Source: Microbotryum silenes-acaulis
Taxonomy: Eukaryota; Basidiomycota; Microbotryomycetes; Microbotryales; Microbotryaceae
Direction of reading: 5' to 3'
DNA length: 64,000 nt
Assembly (NCBI GenBank): GCA_003665825.1
Contig: QPFY01000002.1
Span: forward strand, 372,001 to 436,000
Shown: piece after piece, positions 13,127-25,292 of the stretch
Numbering within the stretch: the first letter of the stretch is position 1
Layout: the number at the start of each line of letters is the position of its first letter
Made by a program: the position numbers and the translations under genes
Notes under the pieces: generated by a model
What the model was told of the DNA's origin: nothing
The model's database searches: none
What the model saw: only the letters and a program-made list of their open reading frames with translations

Positions 13127-15406
13127 GACAAGCCGACTCACCGTTCTTGAGCAGTGGGCGGTACGAGCTAGGTTGAAAGTGGTGTCATCCGGGGGCGGAG
13201 CCTAATGACCCATTGCGGGGCTGTGGAACGTCGGGGGTGCTCATGTATTGGTGGACTTGGGGGTCAGCATGGGAGCACCACCAACGGATAAGCGTCGGCC
13301 GTCCCACCCGATGGACATCGATCGAGCAAAAGCAAGGGCAAATGATAAGGGGAGCACTTACGGGTGGGAGGAGACTGGTATGGACCCGAACGCGTTCAAA
13401 CGTGACCAGGGTGGTGCACGGATCATGGCGTTTGCGCCGCCCAAAGCGCAGAGCGAGGCCGATGGAGCGCGGTACGGATCTGAAGCAAAATCGCAGACAG
13501 GGGACCGTGCACCCCACATCGAGGTCAACGACGCGGCGAGTCGAGGGCCGCCAAAATAGTCAAATACTGATTCCTGAGTACGCCAACGAATGGAATCGAG
13601 ATCCAGTAGATATCTTCTGCTACAAAGTGATTCGGCTGCTTAGGAGACCATCGGTAGCGGGCGGCTTTCTGCGAGTGGACCATGCTTGTGCATGGGCATG
13701 CATAACTGTGCTTCTGGGGTTCAATGACTTTCCTGTTAAGCTGCACCGATGTACACTGTCATGCACGGGATGCATGCCCTGGCATGCCAATCCTAATCGA
13801 CCCGGGCGTCTTGCGCCAGAACCCGGGCCGTTCAAGGCGCCGAGACTGCACGTCGATGCACACGGCTGCATCGCAGTGCATCAATATTAACACGTATGCA
13901 CTGCTACTGCTCCGGGCTGATTAGGGACCTACACTAGTATGGACTTGATCCGACTTCATCTCAGCCCACTCCAAAGGGTTTTTGATCGCCGGGTAGCCTG
14001 AGCCCGGTCGTGCCCTTCGCTCGATTCCCTTCCCCCTTGCACGTTCCTGCCAAGCCTCCCACAGGTATACTCACTCTGTCGCTGACCCTTCATATCGCCT
14101 ACTGTCCCGCTGATTATTCCTCGTGGATCAAGCTCCCCGCCCGGCTCCCTCTTCACTTCGGCTCGACGTGCCCTCGGCGGTGGCGAAGCAGGTCGCAGAA
14201 GGTCGACACGATCCGAGCGTGCACGAGGGTGTATAGCCGTGCGATGTCGTGTAGAGGGGATAAAAACGGGTCTGTAAGAGTATGCATTGATGTGCGCATG
14301 CATGCACACATATGCACACGTAGAGGCGACGGCGGACGGCTGCCAGCGAGGCGACTGCCAGGCTGGGCCGGTTTCGCACCGAGTGGGGGTGGGGGCGTGT
14401 GGAAGCAAAGGGAGGATGGGTGCCCCTTCAAATCGGTTCAGACCTTTGAAGGTGTACTAGATTAAATGATGTAACTCGATGATCCCTTCGATCGATGATT
14501 CGTTGGGTCGATGACTCGAGTACTACCAAGGGCGTTGGCCAGGTCCAGCGGTATGAGTTTTGGGAAACGAAGCCCACCAAAGTGGCCGGCCACTCCTCAC
14601 CCTGAAAGTGATTTTAGCGCGGGCGAAAACTGGCATAAAGGGCTCCCATCGATCTTCCCTTGTTCGAGTAGAAAAGTCGGGCTGTGAATAAATATATTCC
14701 ATGAATTTCTATTTTTGTGCTTTTATTAACTTTACTGCGGATTGGCCAGCGAACAGCATAGCAGCCACCTATGGACGTTCTGCAGCCAACGCACGTACCA
14801 CTGAGAGGTGATGTGTACCGCCGTTTACCCACCCGCTGCCGCTGCCGGCCATGGTACTGATTGGCGATCAAGCGACTCGTTGGCAGCAGGCCAACGTCTG
14901 GGCTCTCGACCGAAACTCGATAACTCGGACTCGTTCGCCGGTTCGTGTCGCGAATACAGACGTATCCCGACTCTCTCGCACATCCAGAACAATCAATTCC
15001 TACCTAATTCCTCAGATACTCGCTCCTCGAACTGGCTTGTTGGCTGAGTGGACTCCCTTTCTGACGTTGGCCCACTTAGGAGCTCAATGGAGAGTCCCGT
15101 GGACGAATGGGTTCCCGACCAGCGCTCCCTTAAATGCCACACCTAGCGTTAGTATCACTTCCTTATCATACTTTCTCTTTACCTGCCCCGAGTCAGATAA
15201 TAACGTGACCATGACCTTGACCTCAACCGAACACTCGATTGCGACGCCAAGCAGCCTCGACCGTTGGACCGTTGGGTGAGCTCGACCACGTCGGCAGCTC
15301 AATCAAGGTGAGTTGTGACCCTGCGCACGCTGTACACCCGCCGTTGTCCAGCACCGGCATTCTATGACCCAAGTTGCTAACACCGGTCATTGACCACCCA
15401 TCCAAC

Positions 15407-15854
15407 ATGCATCCATCACCTCATAACGGTCCGTGGAAGAAGAGTCAGGCCCAGAGACATGCCCAAAGACGACGGGTCGGCTTCCACCGACTGCTCCCAC
15501 ACTCTCGGGGACCCATCACCCTTATCATCATAGATCTAGGTATCCTGGTCGTAGTCGTGTCCTACGTCGTGTCCACGGGTCGGATATCGACCATCAACCT
15601 GCAGTCGGCCCGAATTGTGTTGAAGCGACCGGTCGATTTTGGAGCTTGGCTAGGCGCGACGTCGACCGTGGAAGAAGATGAGCATAATAATATGACGATA
15701 CCTCCGCTAAACAAGGTACAAAATAACGGGTATTAGCCTGCCAATCGGAGCGAGACACTGATCTCACCTTCTGCGCCCACGGTCACTTTCGTATCGGCAG
15801 GCCCTCCACTCGAGCGAACGGCTCAAGTTTGCGAGACAACCTCCTCGAGGATAA
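15407..15854 (+). CDS. Hypothetical small single-pass membrane protein
   Basis: I do not recognise a family. An ATG at 15407 opens a 103-codon exon (15407..15715) that can splice at GTACAA to 15801..15854, giving 120 residues. A basic N-terminal segment (RHAQRRRVGFHR) precedes one strong hydrophobic helix (ITLIIIDLGILVVVVSYVV, about residues 39-57). A polar tail with an acidic patch (EEDEHNN) follows. The composition and the in-frame splice are mildly persuasive. There is no homology support, and flanking DNA is gene-poor. Confidence 0.3.
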
Positions 15855-17048
15855 GCACTAAGTAGCCACCCTTCCGTCTTCCGGACGTTGTACGTACCAC
15901 GAATTGCACTCCACCAAGGCTAGCAGGAGGTCCGTATTGCCAAGCTACTCCCTTCTGCTGGGCGAAACGAGTGCGATTGCGCAGCGAACCAATTACTTAT
16001 CGTCTGAAAGATCATGCACCTCGCTCAACTGCTGGATCGGGTCGCCATATTGTGAGTGGATACTTCACCAGACACGTACCATCATCGAATTCGCGGGCCG
16101 AAGGTTCGCAGTTTGGAGTTCGTAAGACTAACAGTGCTTCACTTTCTTCTCAATGTACCAAACCGCGACTGATGCAACTCCGAAACCAAGAAATGGATGA
16201 GCCATTCCCCGAATTCTACGACCTCGACCGCTTCGTCTAAAGAATCGGTGGGCCAACCCTCAAAGGGGCCGAAATCAAACTGGTCGGGTCGAGGGTGGAG
16301 CTCTTTTGTTGGGGCATCGGACTGGGGAGTGTCGCAGAAATGTTCTCGAGTGGTAACTGATGATGACCACGACTCAGTCCAATGAACAGGGACGAGAACA
16401 GAGTGGCCAGAGACTAAGGGACAGACTCGCGGAAGGCTAGAAAGTGAAGCGTAAAGCTAATAAGGAGAGAGATTAGAGACTAGTAAAGTAGGGAGATTGA
16501 GCGACTAAGGAGTGAATGACACGCCGCTAGGCTCAATCCCAAGTACCATAATAGGAACAATAATCAGATGAAGGACGGGACAACCCATATGACCATATAC
16601 GAATGACAGGGAGATCGCAGGGTTCGACATCAACGTGACGTATTGGTCCGATGACGAGAGATACAAGTAGGTGCTCAATTTCACCGCAGTGCAAGTCATT
16701 GCGAGTTGCAAAGATAGCGAAGCGTTAGGGGAGATCGCGCGGGAGAAATGGGACGGCATGGAAGAGGAACTTCCACCGCCTGAACAGCAGGTCTATTGCC
16801 TCGACGATAGGTGTTCAGGTTCGTCCAGAGCGGGGCAGTTCGAAACCCATATCTAGGGATGAGCTCAGCTGGTTGGTACTGATCCGTCTTGTCTCGGTCT
16901 GCACTTTACCCTGTCCGTTTCATCGCTGGCAGACTCAAATCGACCCAACTTCGTTCGAGAACCTCGCTTCGCACGACCCCTCCTGGACTCGCGTCGGCAA
17001 GCACTTCCACTTTCACTTACATTTCCACAATGATATCAATGTCATCAC

Positions 17049-17410
17049 CTACCAGCTTTTTCCATCGACCTTAGAGGCCCGCTCGGAAACGAGTTCAACA
17101 CCCCGCCACCATTCATCGGGCTTCACGTTCGAGGGAAATATCCTGTCACTGATCGCGGGATTCAGGAGGATGCGGTGCAGAGGTATGGCGATGGTGTTGA
17201 GCATTTTTGTTGAGAATTGGGAAACCATACTCGTTGGTTGAACGCACTCATGAAAAGTGCACCCGCCGTCCTATTCACGACGCATTCACGCATTCGGAGG
17301 ACGTGTAGGAAGTGCTGAAAGGCTTGAAGGGGCTGAGGGTCGATCACGAAGACTTCGAGGCATGTTAGTCCTGAGAAGCTTATTTCTGCGACTTTGAGTG
17401 TCAAAGACTG
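17049..17410 (-). pseudogene. Orphan coding-like fragment, unclassified
   Basis: Two overlapping minus-strand segments look like real protein but lie in different frames. The upstream one (to 17162) contains LEVFVIDPQPLQAFQHFLHV and MRECVVNRTAG. The downstream one (17049..17228) contains IPLHRILLNPAISDRIFP and KPDEWWRGVELVSERA and ends in GKSW-stop. A splice acceptor at about 17405 would begin the first segment. The style resembles the C-terminal part of large fungal F-box or LRR-type proteins, but I cannot assign it. It could be a pseudogene, or a gene whose intron I could not place. Confidence 0.3.
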
Positions 17411-19386
17411 ATGGCATAGGGGTCCGTTCGATTACTGTCACTCGTAGTGGACCGTTTCGGGGTTTGGTATGTCCCTCACTGGGCCACCGTGACCCTCATA
17501 AGTTTCCTCGATCTTGTCCCGAGCAGTCGGCTCTGTTGGGTAAGTCGCAACTCCTCATTTTCAGGGACTATATGATTAATTTCGCTGACGATCGATCTTG
17601 GCTGTGACTCGGTGTGGTCGAACAGAACCGCAGGATCCGCCAAAGTTTTCGTACCTCGCAGCGAGAAGCCTGGCCCCGGGTCGAGACGGGGGTTGAACGC
17701 TACTGTCATGCGATTCGCGACCACAGGACCGGTCGGGCAAAAGACTGGAAAGATAAGATAACCTTCTGGAATGCACGGAAGAGTCAGGTCTGACCCGGCC
17801 GGTAATGCTCTGGAGAGCCGGCCCGGGACGCGTCAGCGCATTCAGCAAGTCGCAACCAATGGGCTCTCCGATAGCCCAGCTGAAAAGAAAATGACATTAA
17901 TCGTACGTTTTGAACCAGAGTGCCGCACCGGACCGTTCATGATTCTTTGACGAGCCTATCATAACGACACCCCATGCGAGTTTTAATCGATCAAGACGAC
18001 GGACCTGAGTCGACGGTCGACAGAGTCGGACAGTGAAAAGGCGCTTGCCATTCACCGATCGGGCGACGCGTCGCGTTCATCCAAAGCATCATCATCATCG
18101 ATGATGCGAGGCAAGTGAACGACAACATGAGGGAACTCAGCCACTACTACAGCATTATGATTTTGTTGCTTTCAGTTCTTATATCTATGCTTCGTTTGGT
18201 CCCGAGCCCCTCGAGAAAGGATTAGGCCAACGTGGGGGTGCATCTCTTGCTTCACGAGCTCATCAGGCCTCAAGGCTCTCGAATCGATCACTTTTTACTT
18301 CTCGCAGGATGCAGCAAGTCAGGAAGGTTAAGAGCACAACTCGGGACATTATCATTAATAGACAACAAAAGAAAGCAACTACAATTGATTGTGGCAGGTT
18401 CAGAAAGGTCCGTCACCACCAGGCACGGATCGCACAGGCTCCAAAACAGAAAGGGTCTTGAATGACAACGAGGCCAAGCAAGCGAGCCAATCCAAGAGCC
18501 ACGACAGTACCTTCATGAAGAAGGCAAGGTGCATCCGGCCGAGTTCATCGAGCCCACGTCCTCTTCCCCACCGAGGTGAAAAGGAAGAGGAAGCATAGGC
18601 AAAAGGTTCTCACTCTGCGAAACGGTGATGACGGCCGATCAATCATCGTGACCCGCAAACGAATTGTGGCTCTTTTGAGTCAGCAAGACAACATCGGAAA
18701 GGAACTGTTGGGTAGTGAAGGGGCAAGGTGGATGAGGTCAGTAAGGATGTTCGATGGTAGCCGAGGGTCGCTCGAGCTTCGCAAGCGCCGCGACAAGGCT
18801 GGCTGGCTGCGAAGCTGAAGAGGCGGTGAAGCAGCGACTAACCTGTAAATAGATCCTGACCTGTGAGGGGGAGTAGAGGAGGATCGCAGAAAAAGGAGAC
18901 GATGAAGGGGATGTATGGGTCAGTGAACTGGGGTGGGAAGGTGGATGGGAACATGTTGGTGCGGTTTTGCTCACTGAGTGTGGTCTGAAGAAGAGAAAGG
19001 AAGGTCGCACCTTGGACCCGGCTTTTATAGCTTTCTGCGCGCGCGCCTTCGCCGCCCCCCTCTGCGCTAACGTCTCAGCTGCGAGCAGGAAAAGTTTCAA
19101 TTCGCCTCTTCCTGTTTTTCCTCTCGCCGTTTTTTCCTTCGTCGCTCTCTAGCACGGGCCTACCATTGGATATTCAGAAATCAGCCACCACAGCTCCATG
19201 GCCAGGCACAAGATTTATTCACACCCTCCCATTTCACAAAAAATACGCTCGAGACGAAGGGATGAAGCACCATTTGCACGACGAGAATACCCTAGGAAAT
19301 TCGACAGATGGGAAATTAAACTAGGGCGAGTGATCGACGATCTCTGTGCGTCATCGACTCGAGTGCTATACGAAGCCAGCTGGAAG
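17411..19386. other. Region without a supportable gene
   Basis: Short frames only. A minus-strand frame at 18738..19100 begins MKLFLLAAETLAQRG and is Ser/Pro-rich; its family is unknown and it may be a leader-region artefact. A plus-strand lysine/arginine-rich stretch near 18576 (VKRKRKHRQK) has no gene model. A minus-strand frame at 17476..17724 may belong to the orphan fragment downstream. Confidence 0.4.
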
Positions 19387-19448
19387 GAGGTAATTGTGTC
19401 TTCTTGGAGGTAATTTACGTCTTCTTGGAGGTAATGTAGGTCTTCTTG
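19387..19448 (+). repeat. Tandem repeat, three units of ~21 bp
   Basis: The unit GAGGTAATNTANGTCTTCTTG recurs three times, with lengths of 20, 21 and 21 bp. It lies just beyond the 3' end of the METTL25-like gene. Confidence 0.85.
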
Positions 19449-19472
19449 GAGCATGATTTGGTTTCAATCTTT

Positions 19473-21261
19473 CTACCTCAACAGCAGCGCCATATTCCTC
19501 ACGCTCCCCGAGCTCTGATCGAACAAATTCCTCAACTCCAACACCAACGACCTCCTCGACGGACCCTGCTCCTGCTCCTGCTCCTGCTCAACCTCTCCCA
19601 ACCGTTCGACCAAGAATGCGAACCTATCCAAGACCAGCAACGTCTCCAGCACAGGACCCAGATGACACCTCAACGTCCAAAACACCTGCAACTGGTACAA
19701 CGCCTCGATCCACGCCTCTTCCTCGTCCGTCTCGTCGGATCCGAACCTCAAGCGAGGGACCTCCGTTTCGCCGTATTTGCTCAAAGCTTTGAGACGATAG
19801 TCGTCAAAGTTTTGCGACTTGGAGACCCTTCCTACACGACGTTGCCCTTCGGAGCCTAGACCTTGGGCCGCTAGTTCGGCTTCGAGTCGTGCTCGATAGC
19901 CCAGTTTGACGATCGATTCCTTGAGCTCTTGTTGACTCGTGGGGGTGAGGTACCACAACCCAGGAGATTGAGGTGAGATCCTTAGATGTGACCGTGTCAT
20001 TGGTTCCTTCGTTTCTGACCCTAGTGAGGTGGCGTCGAGTGCTCGAGCGACAAAATCAGAAAGCGGAAACGAGGAAGGCGTTTGCAGGTTGTAGCAGCAG
20101 CCAACAAGGATCGCAGTCGGGAGCGGGCAAGGAGCGAGAAAGAGACCTTGGAGTGCGGAGATGGTCAAGTCGCCGCATCCATGCAAGGTGATCAACATTG
20201 CTGGCTCGACGTCTCGTGCTGGTGGCTCGGCATTTTCGGCAGCCTGGGGCAGGGCGTAGAGTTGCGCGATCGACGGGGCATCCAATGAAGATGTGAGATG
20301 CGTCAAGGTGCCTTTGTTGAGAGCTAGGCTCATTGCCGGTGCATCAACGGATGGCTGGATTTCGACTTGGTTAGGAGCCGAACGTGCCTTGCCGAGAGTC
20401 TCGAGATATTCGGATCCCGAGATCTGCTGTGACGACCAATCGACGGCGAGAACATCGAGCTTCAGGGGTGTCAGCGTGAGTACACGTGATAGATGTCCCT
20501 ATATGGGCATATGATACGATCACTGCGTCAGCTCTCTGATCAAGCGGGCGTGAGACGAGCGCTCACGCGAGCTCACCCTTCCCGAGCCGACGTCGATAAT
20601 GTTCGTGATCCCGGGCCTGGTCAATTTGATCTCTTGAACGAGGTGAGAGAAGCGATCGACTTCGTGAGATTTCTTGGGATTCTGTCCCTGTCGTAGTCTC
20701 TTTCCCTTGGTGCCGATCGATGGGTCAAACTTGAAGTCAGGGGCGGCACCCACACCGATGTCGTTTGGCACGTGACCTGGCTGTCCGTACCCCGATGGTG
20801 AGCGCGGTGGATGGGCCAAGATCGGGATCGGGGAACACGTGCGATCAAACGAAAGGCGTCGGCACGAGTCGAGATACGATGAGAGAGATGGCGGGTAATC
20901 ATCCTGTAGCGATTGGACTCGACGCAACGATGAGCTCTCGCTGGAAGCCAGGCCACCGAGCGATGCTCACCCGCAGTTTGCCATCTGCGACGTCTTGGAG
21001 TACTTCGCCCCTCTGGGATGGGTCGACAGCTTCAAAATAGTCCCTCCATCCTTGAGGTAGGAGGGGCCAGCATCCCGATGGTTCCTGTCGAACCGCTACA
21101 AATGCCTCCGTCCCCGTGGTCGACGAGTTCGCGCTCGTGGATTTGGCAGTTGGCGCGAAAAAGGTGTTGCAAGCCGAGTGAATGAAAGCCTGGCTCTGTC
21201 GATCCTCGAGTGCGAATACGATCAATTCGACCAGATCAAAGGGAAGCTCGATCGCGTCCAT
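19473..21261 (-). CDS. METTL25/RRNAD1-like methyltransferase-domain protein
   Basis: Three exons, 20971..21261, 20577..20903 and 19473..20498, give about 547 residues in one frame. The SAM-binding motif is assembled across an intron: IIDVGSGR joins to GHLSRVLTL. It is preceded by the diagnostic NPKKSHEV segment and followed by LDVLAVDWSSQQ. Further motifs are LITLHGCGDLT and VGCCYNL with FPLS. This order matches the METTL25/RRNAD1 (Methyltransf_32) group; human METTL25B methylates rRNA-related targets, and the fungal substrate is unknown. The start was placed at the first ATG (21261), since further upstream only a TTG extends the frame. The gene is divergent from the L1-domain gene 255 bp away. 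Confidence 0.85.
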
Positions 21262-21516
21262 AGCGTGGATGACCTGGCGCAAGGATGGGCGAGGACTAAT
21301 GAAGAGTTGGGCTGAGATTAGAACTGGCCATTAGAGTTGAGATCAGCGAAGTTTGAATAGCTTTGAATTGACGCGCTTCGCTCTTCGCAGCCGGCGCAGC
21401 TCGGGGCAGCTTCGCACCGTTTCATGCGCCTCAACTCGTTCGTTCCTCGCTCCGCTTCTCCCTCCACTCTCACATCCTCCACCCTCCACCCTCGGCCCCT
21501 TCCGATCACCACAATT

Positions 21517-22895
21517 ATGGCTTCCACTAGCAAAGCCTCGATTGCGCAACCACCTCCTCCCTTGTTGAAGCCCAAGTCAATCATTCCCAACGCCCCCGCG
21601 GTCGTGCCTTCGTTCGAGTCGCTGCCGGTGAACAAAATCCAAGTCGAAAAGGCGCTTACCGCACTCCTGGCCCATCTCGAGAAAGCAAAGTCAAAGTCGT
21701 TGTTCGATCTCCTGCAGGATGAGCAGCACAAGCTCTCCCTCGTTGTGGGGTTGAAGAAGGTGCCCAAGCGACCCGTTCACAAGCCTATCCGATTGTCAGT
21801 TTCCAACCCCCAAGATTCCTTCTCGACTCGGAGCTTCGAGCTCCCCGCCTTCTTCTTCGTACTTGATCCCTGACCCAACTTCTCCGCTTAATCAACAGAC
21901 CTTTGACGCATGCGTTGATAAACCCGAAGGAGTCGCCCGTAACCTTGTTCGTCAAGGACCCGCAGCGACAGTACAAAGATCTGCTCGACACGTCCGATAT
22001 CAACTTCATCTCGCGTGTCGTCGGGCTCGACAAGTTGCGCAACAAGCACAAGACGTTCGAGGCCAAGCGAGCCCTGTTGAAGGAAGCCGAATTGTTCCTC
22101 GTCGATGACCGAGTCGTCATTGAGGTCGGGAAAGCGATCGGCAAAATGTTCCGAGAGGCGAACAAGTGAGCTTTTCTGCCTGGCCTGGAGTGGTATCGCT
22201 ACGATTTCGTCTTACTCACCAATTCATTTCCTAACATTCCAATAACTTCCTTCAAGACAACCCGTCCCCATCACCATCACCCGCAAAGACCTCAAGGCTG
22301 AGCTCGAGCGAGCCGTTTCTGCGACCTATGTCCAGGTGAACACCGGCACGACTTTGTCAGTTCTTTGCCTGCACGATCAACGGTTTCACTTGCTGGAGCA
22401 TCCCCTTCTAAATTCCATTTTCGTCGTTTCAGCTCTATCAAATTCGGTTCGACCGGCCTCCACACCCCCGAACAACTGCTCGACAACCTGCTGTGCGTGA
22501 TACCCCAACTCGCCGTCCGATTACCGTTCCCCAACGACGGCTTCGACATCATCCAAACCCTGCACATCAAGTCGACCCATTCGACCGCGTTGCCGATCTA
22601 CAACGTCTCGTTGGACGAACAGGGGCGCTTCAAGGGCCCTTCGCAGGCCGAGATCGAGGCCGTGCAGGCCAAGAAAGAGGAGAAGGAACGGCTTGCTTTG
22701 GAGAAGCAGAAGAAGGAGCTGGAGAAGGAGAAGAGGAGGATCGAGAGGAGTGCGACAAAGACTGGGAAAGGGAGAGCGGGCAAGAGGGACGCCGATGCCG
22801 TTGCTGCTGCTGCTGCCGTTCAGGAGGTCGAACCCGGTCAAGCTCCTGAGGCCGAAGAGCCCAAGAAGAAGAAGAGCAAAAAGTGCAAGGACTAA
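21517..22895 (+). CDS. Ribosomal L1-domain ribosome biogenesis protein (Utp30/Cic1/RSL1D1 family)
   Basis: Exons 21517..21794, 21899..22165, 22257..22355 and 22433..22895 give 368 residues. The L1-like fold spans about residues 35-280. It is marked by KPIRLPLTHALI, VTLFVKDPQ, a region with VVGLDKLRNKHK, and TYVQVNTGTTFSIKFGSTGL. A long Lys/Glu-rich coiled segment (KKEEKERLALEKQKKE) and a KKKKSKK tail complete it. Yeast Cic1 and Utp30 act in pre-60S and 90S particles in the nucleolus; which orthologue this is cannot be settled by eye. All splice junctions restore conserved residues. Confidence 0.9.
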
Positions 22896-23363
22896 ACGTA
22901 CGGAGAGGACAGGATGATTGTATCGGGGCAGGAGGGATGTCGAGGCTATCTTTGTTGTAAAGTATCTGGGCATGGTATTCGGGCGAGGTGAGGGTGGAAT
23001 AAAGGCTTCTGTTATCGCGATTCCAAGTCTCGTTGACCTATGCGAGATGGCATCGACCTTAAACATCAAAAAAGGGTCCACATTTTCCTGCATTCCCCAT
23101 CCATGACTATCGGTACAAGCGCACTACATTTTATTTGTCTGTATCGAAGAAGAGCACAGGTAGAAACGGCCTGACTGGGCGAGACGGTCGAAACGAATCG
23201 GGAATCGAGCAAGTTAGGTAAGGATAACGTCTGGCCGGAAAAGCTACAACAGAGAGTGTTTGCCTTCAGCCCGATTGGTAGCTGTGTGGTAAGGTGGGCA
23301 CACGCAGAGTGAGTTATCGAGGCGCCAAGATATATATAGGGGCTACCGAAACCAAAGTCAAAC
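22896..23363. other. Convergent 3' spacer
   Basis: This lies between the L1-domain gene and the Rds1-like gene, which converge. It contains no supportable coding sequence. Confidence 0.5.
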
Positions 23364-25292
23364 TCACAGTGCAGGACCCGCCACGACGTGTGGGTTGATC
23401 AGCGTGATGTTGCCACTGTAGATGTTACATTTTAGAGAGTACATATAATACATTTATCAGTAAATGTACTCTCTAGCCTAGGATACAGGGAGTCCAATAG
23501 CAAGCGTCCACTTACGGGGTAAGGAAGGGTTTCGAGTCGGTGAGAACGACGAAGACGGTTTCATTGACCTGGGAGTTTCCCGGGCGGCCATCGGCACCAG
23601 GGAACACAAGTGCGCCAGGTTGCTTCGTGGCTGTGCATTAAGATGTGTGGCAGAGTTGAAGAGGCATCAAAGTGCTGTGCTTCTGAAAGAGGAAGACTGA
23701 TCACGTACCTGCGGTGCGCTTGGCGAGATCAATGTCGACAAGGTCGGTGTAGGTGACGTTGAGTTGCGAAACGAAAGCAGCAAACTATATACAAAAAGGT
23801 AGAGTAAGGATCGGAAACAACCCGGGACAGGTTCTGCAGGTGAGAGTGGCGAAAGGGTATACCTTGGGCGGTCCAGCGGTCGTGGCGGTGCGGTACTTGT
23901 CATCGTACCCAGTGACCTTACCGGGAGCCTCCCACTCGAACTGAATAACGCGACCAGGGTATGTAACGCCGCTTGTGTTGCGAGTGCTGGCGGGATGGTG
24001 ACCGAGCAGATTGGGTGCATTCGTGATGAGCAAGTCGGGAAAGATCTGGAACTGGATCGTGGGGTTGTTCGCAGGGCAGGACTTGATGTATCGTTGCAGC
24101 AAGGTCCACTGGAACGCTTGGGGCACGCCGGTGACTAAAGAGGGAGAAGAAGCGTCAATTCAATATCAGCAAGCATTGATAGAGGTTGGAGGTGATCGCC
24201 ACATTGAGAGGAGGATCAACTTGCCGAACCACATGGGCATGGGGAACAGGCCCTGAAACTGGCGAAAGATCATCTCTTGCCTCGACTCGGTCGTGATCGC
24301 TTGCAAGACAATCTGCGCCGTGTTTCTATTGTCGAGATGGGGCAAGAAACCGAGAGTACCACTCTCACCCCAGCGCGTGAGCAAGTGCGAGAACAGAATG
24401 AACTCTTGGACGGTCTTGTATGGATACCGATAGACGCATTGCTTCACCGCCTGTGTGTGGACAAGAGCGCAATCGGTTCAGCAAAAGAACACTCGAGATG
24501 CAGGAAGGATGTAGGGATATCACTAACCCTCTCAGGACCGACCATGTTGGTGAGCGCAGTCGCGTGACCGACCTCTTGGTCCGCCATAAACTCGATCAAG
24601 AAGCGATCCTCGGCGGTGATGCCAGCAGCCTCCCATTCGTCGACGGAGAACCTGTCGAAAACAGCGGGCAGGTCACCCCGATAAGCTATAGGCCCACCCA
24701 GACCATTGACATAACCCTTTACAGACCTTGAAAGGGCATCTTGGAACAGATCCTGGGAGGAGCGGTGAGTTGTGACCGAGCGACCAGCAGTGGATAGGGG
24801 CATCAGCGCTAGTCGGCCACCGGTTGAGCCGTGTCGCACCAAACAGATCCAGCACTTACAAGTTCGATTAATTCTTGGTGGAGACCGACGCTCAAGCTCT
24901 GATAATCAAAATTGGACTTGACACGGTCTGTTGAAGACGAGTCCGAGGCATGATTAGTCCGTGAGGGAGTGATGGCCGTGGCTGGGCCCGCAGCCGTGCA
25001 ACAACTCGAGAGGCGACCAGGGTGACTCACACTTTGGGTTCTGGGACAAAAACCCGCCAGCAGGGGTAAAGGGTGCAGAAAAGGTCGTGTTGGTGCCGTT
25101 GACCGCCGGATTGCCTTGAAGTGGGGGATTGTTCTTGACCGGCTCGGGCACGCTGACGAAGATGGGATCGCGCAAGTTCGGGTCTCGTGTCTGTTCGGAA
25201 TGGATGCCGACAGAACCATCGTTATGGGGCAGAGGACTGGCAAAAACGAGGGTAGCGAGTGAAAGAAGCTGAAAGGGGACTTCAAGCTTCAT
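23364..25292 (-). CDS. Rds1-like secreted protein with ferritin-like domain
   Basis: A signal peptide (MKLEVPFQLLSLATLVFASP) begins at 25292. The first exons are 25031..25292 and 24860..24927. Six further exons follow in frame down to a TGA at 23364 (…NPHVVAGPAL). The core carries DLFQDALSRFSVDEWEA, AEDRFLIEFMADQEVGHAT, a TRWGESGTLGFLPHLD block, SRQEMIFRQFQGLFPMP and the WTLLQRYIKSCP segment. These are the signature blocks of fungal Rds1/ferritin-like (Ferritin_2) proteins linked to starvation and stress. The exact biochemical role is unknown. One intron, after MWF at about 24216-24228, appears to use a GC donor (GGCAAGTT), giving MWF-VTGVPQ. The final intron contains a perfect 12-bp inverted repeat. 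Confidence 0.85.
23433..23474. repeat. 12-bp perfect inverted repeat (intronic hairpin)
   Basis: TAGAGAGTACAT at 23433..23444 pairs with ATGTACTCTCTA at 23463..23474 across an 18-bp AT-rich loop. It lies inside the last intron of the Rds1-like gene, between donor and branch site, so it could fold in the pre-mRNA. Confidence 0.85.

Larger units (their letters stand above)
10585..16880. other. Gene-poor region
   Basis: Over 6 kb lie here without a recognisable conserved gene. Open frames are present on both strands. The longest, 13213..13890 (+), is rich in Trp, Arg and Cys and looks like chance. A hydrophilic frame at 13248..13559 (+), starting MVDLGVSMGAPPTDKRRP, has a more protein-like composition but no family. 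Microsatellites, a paired inverted motif and TGCA-rich tracts (about 13690-13880 and 14280-14325) are scattered through it. It could be decayed transposon sequence or hold lineage-specific genes. Confidence 0.5.

Noticed and set aside
13213..13890. 225-codon plus-strand frame in the gene-poor region
   Set aside because: Composition rich in Trp, Arg, His and Cys, no recognisable domain, and overlap with two other frames of similar quality. I list it only in the region note.
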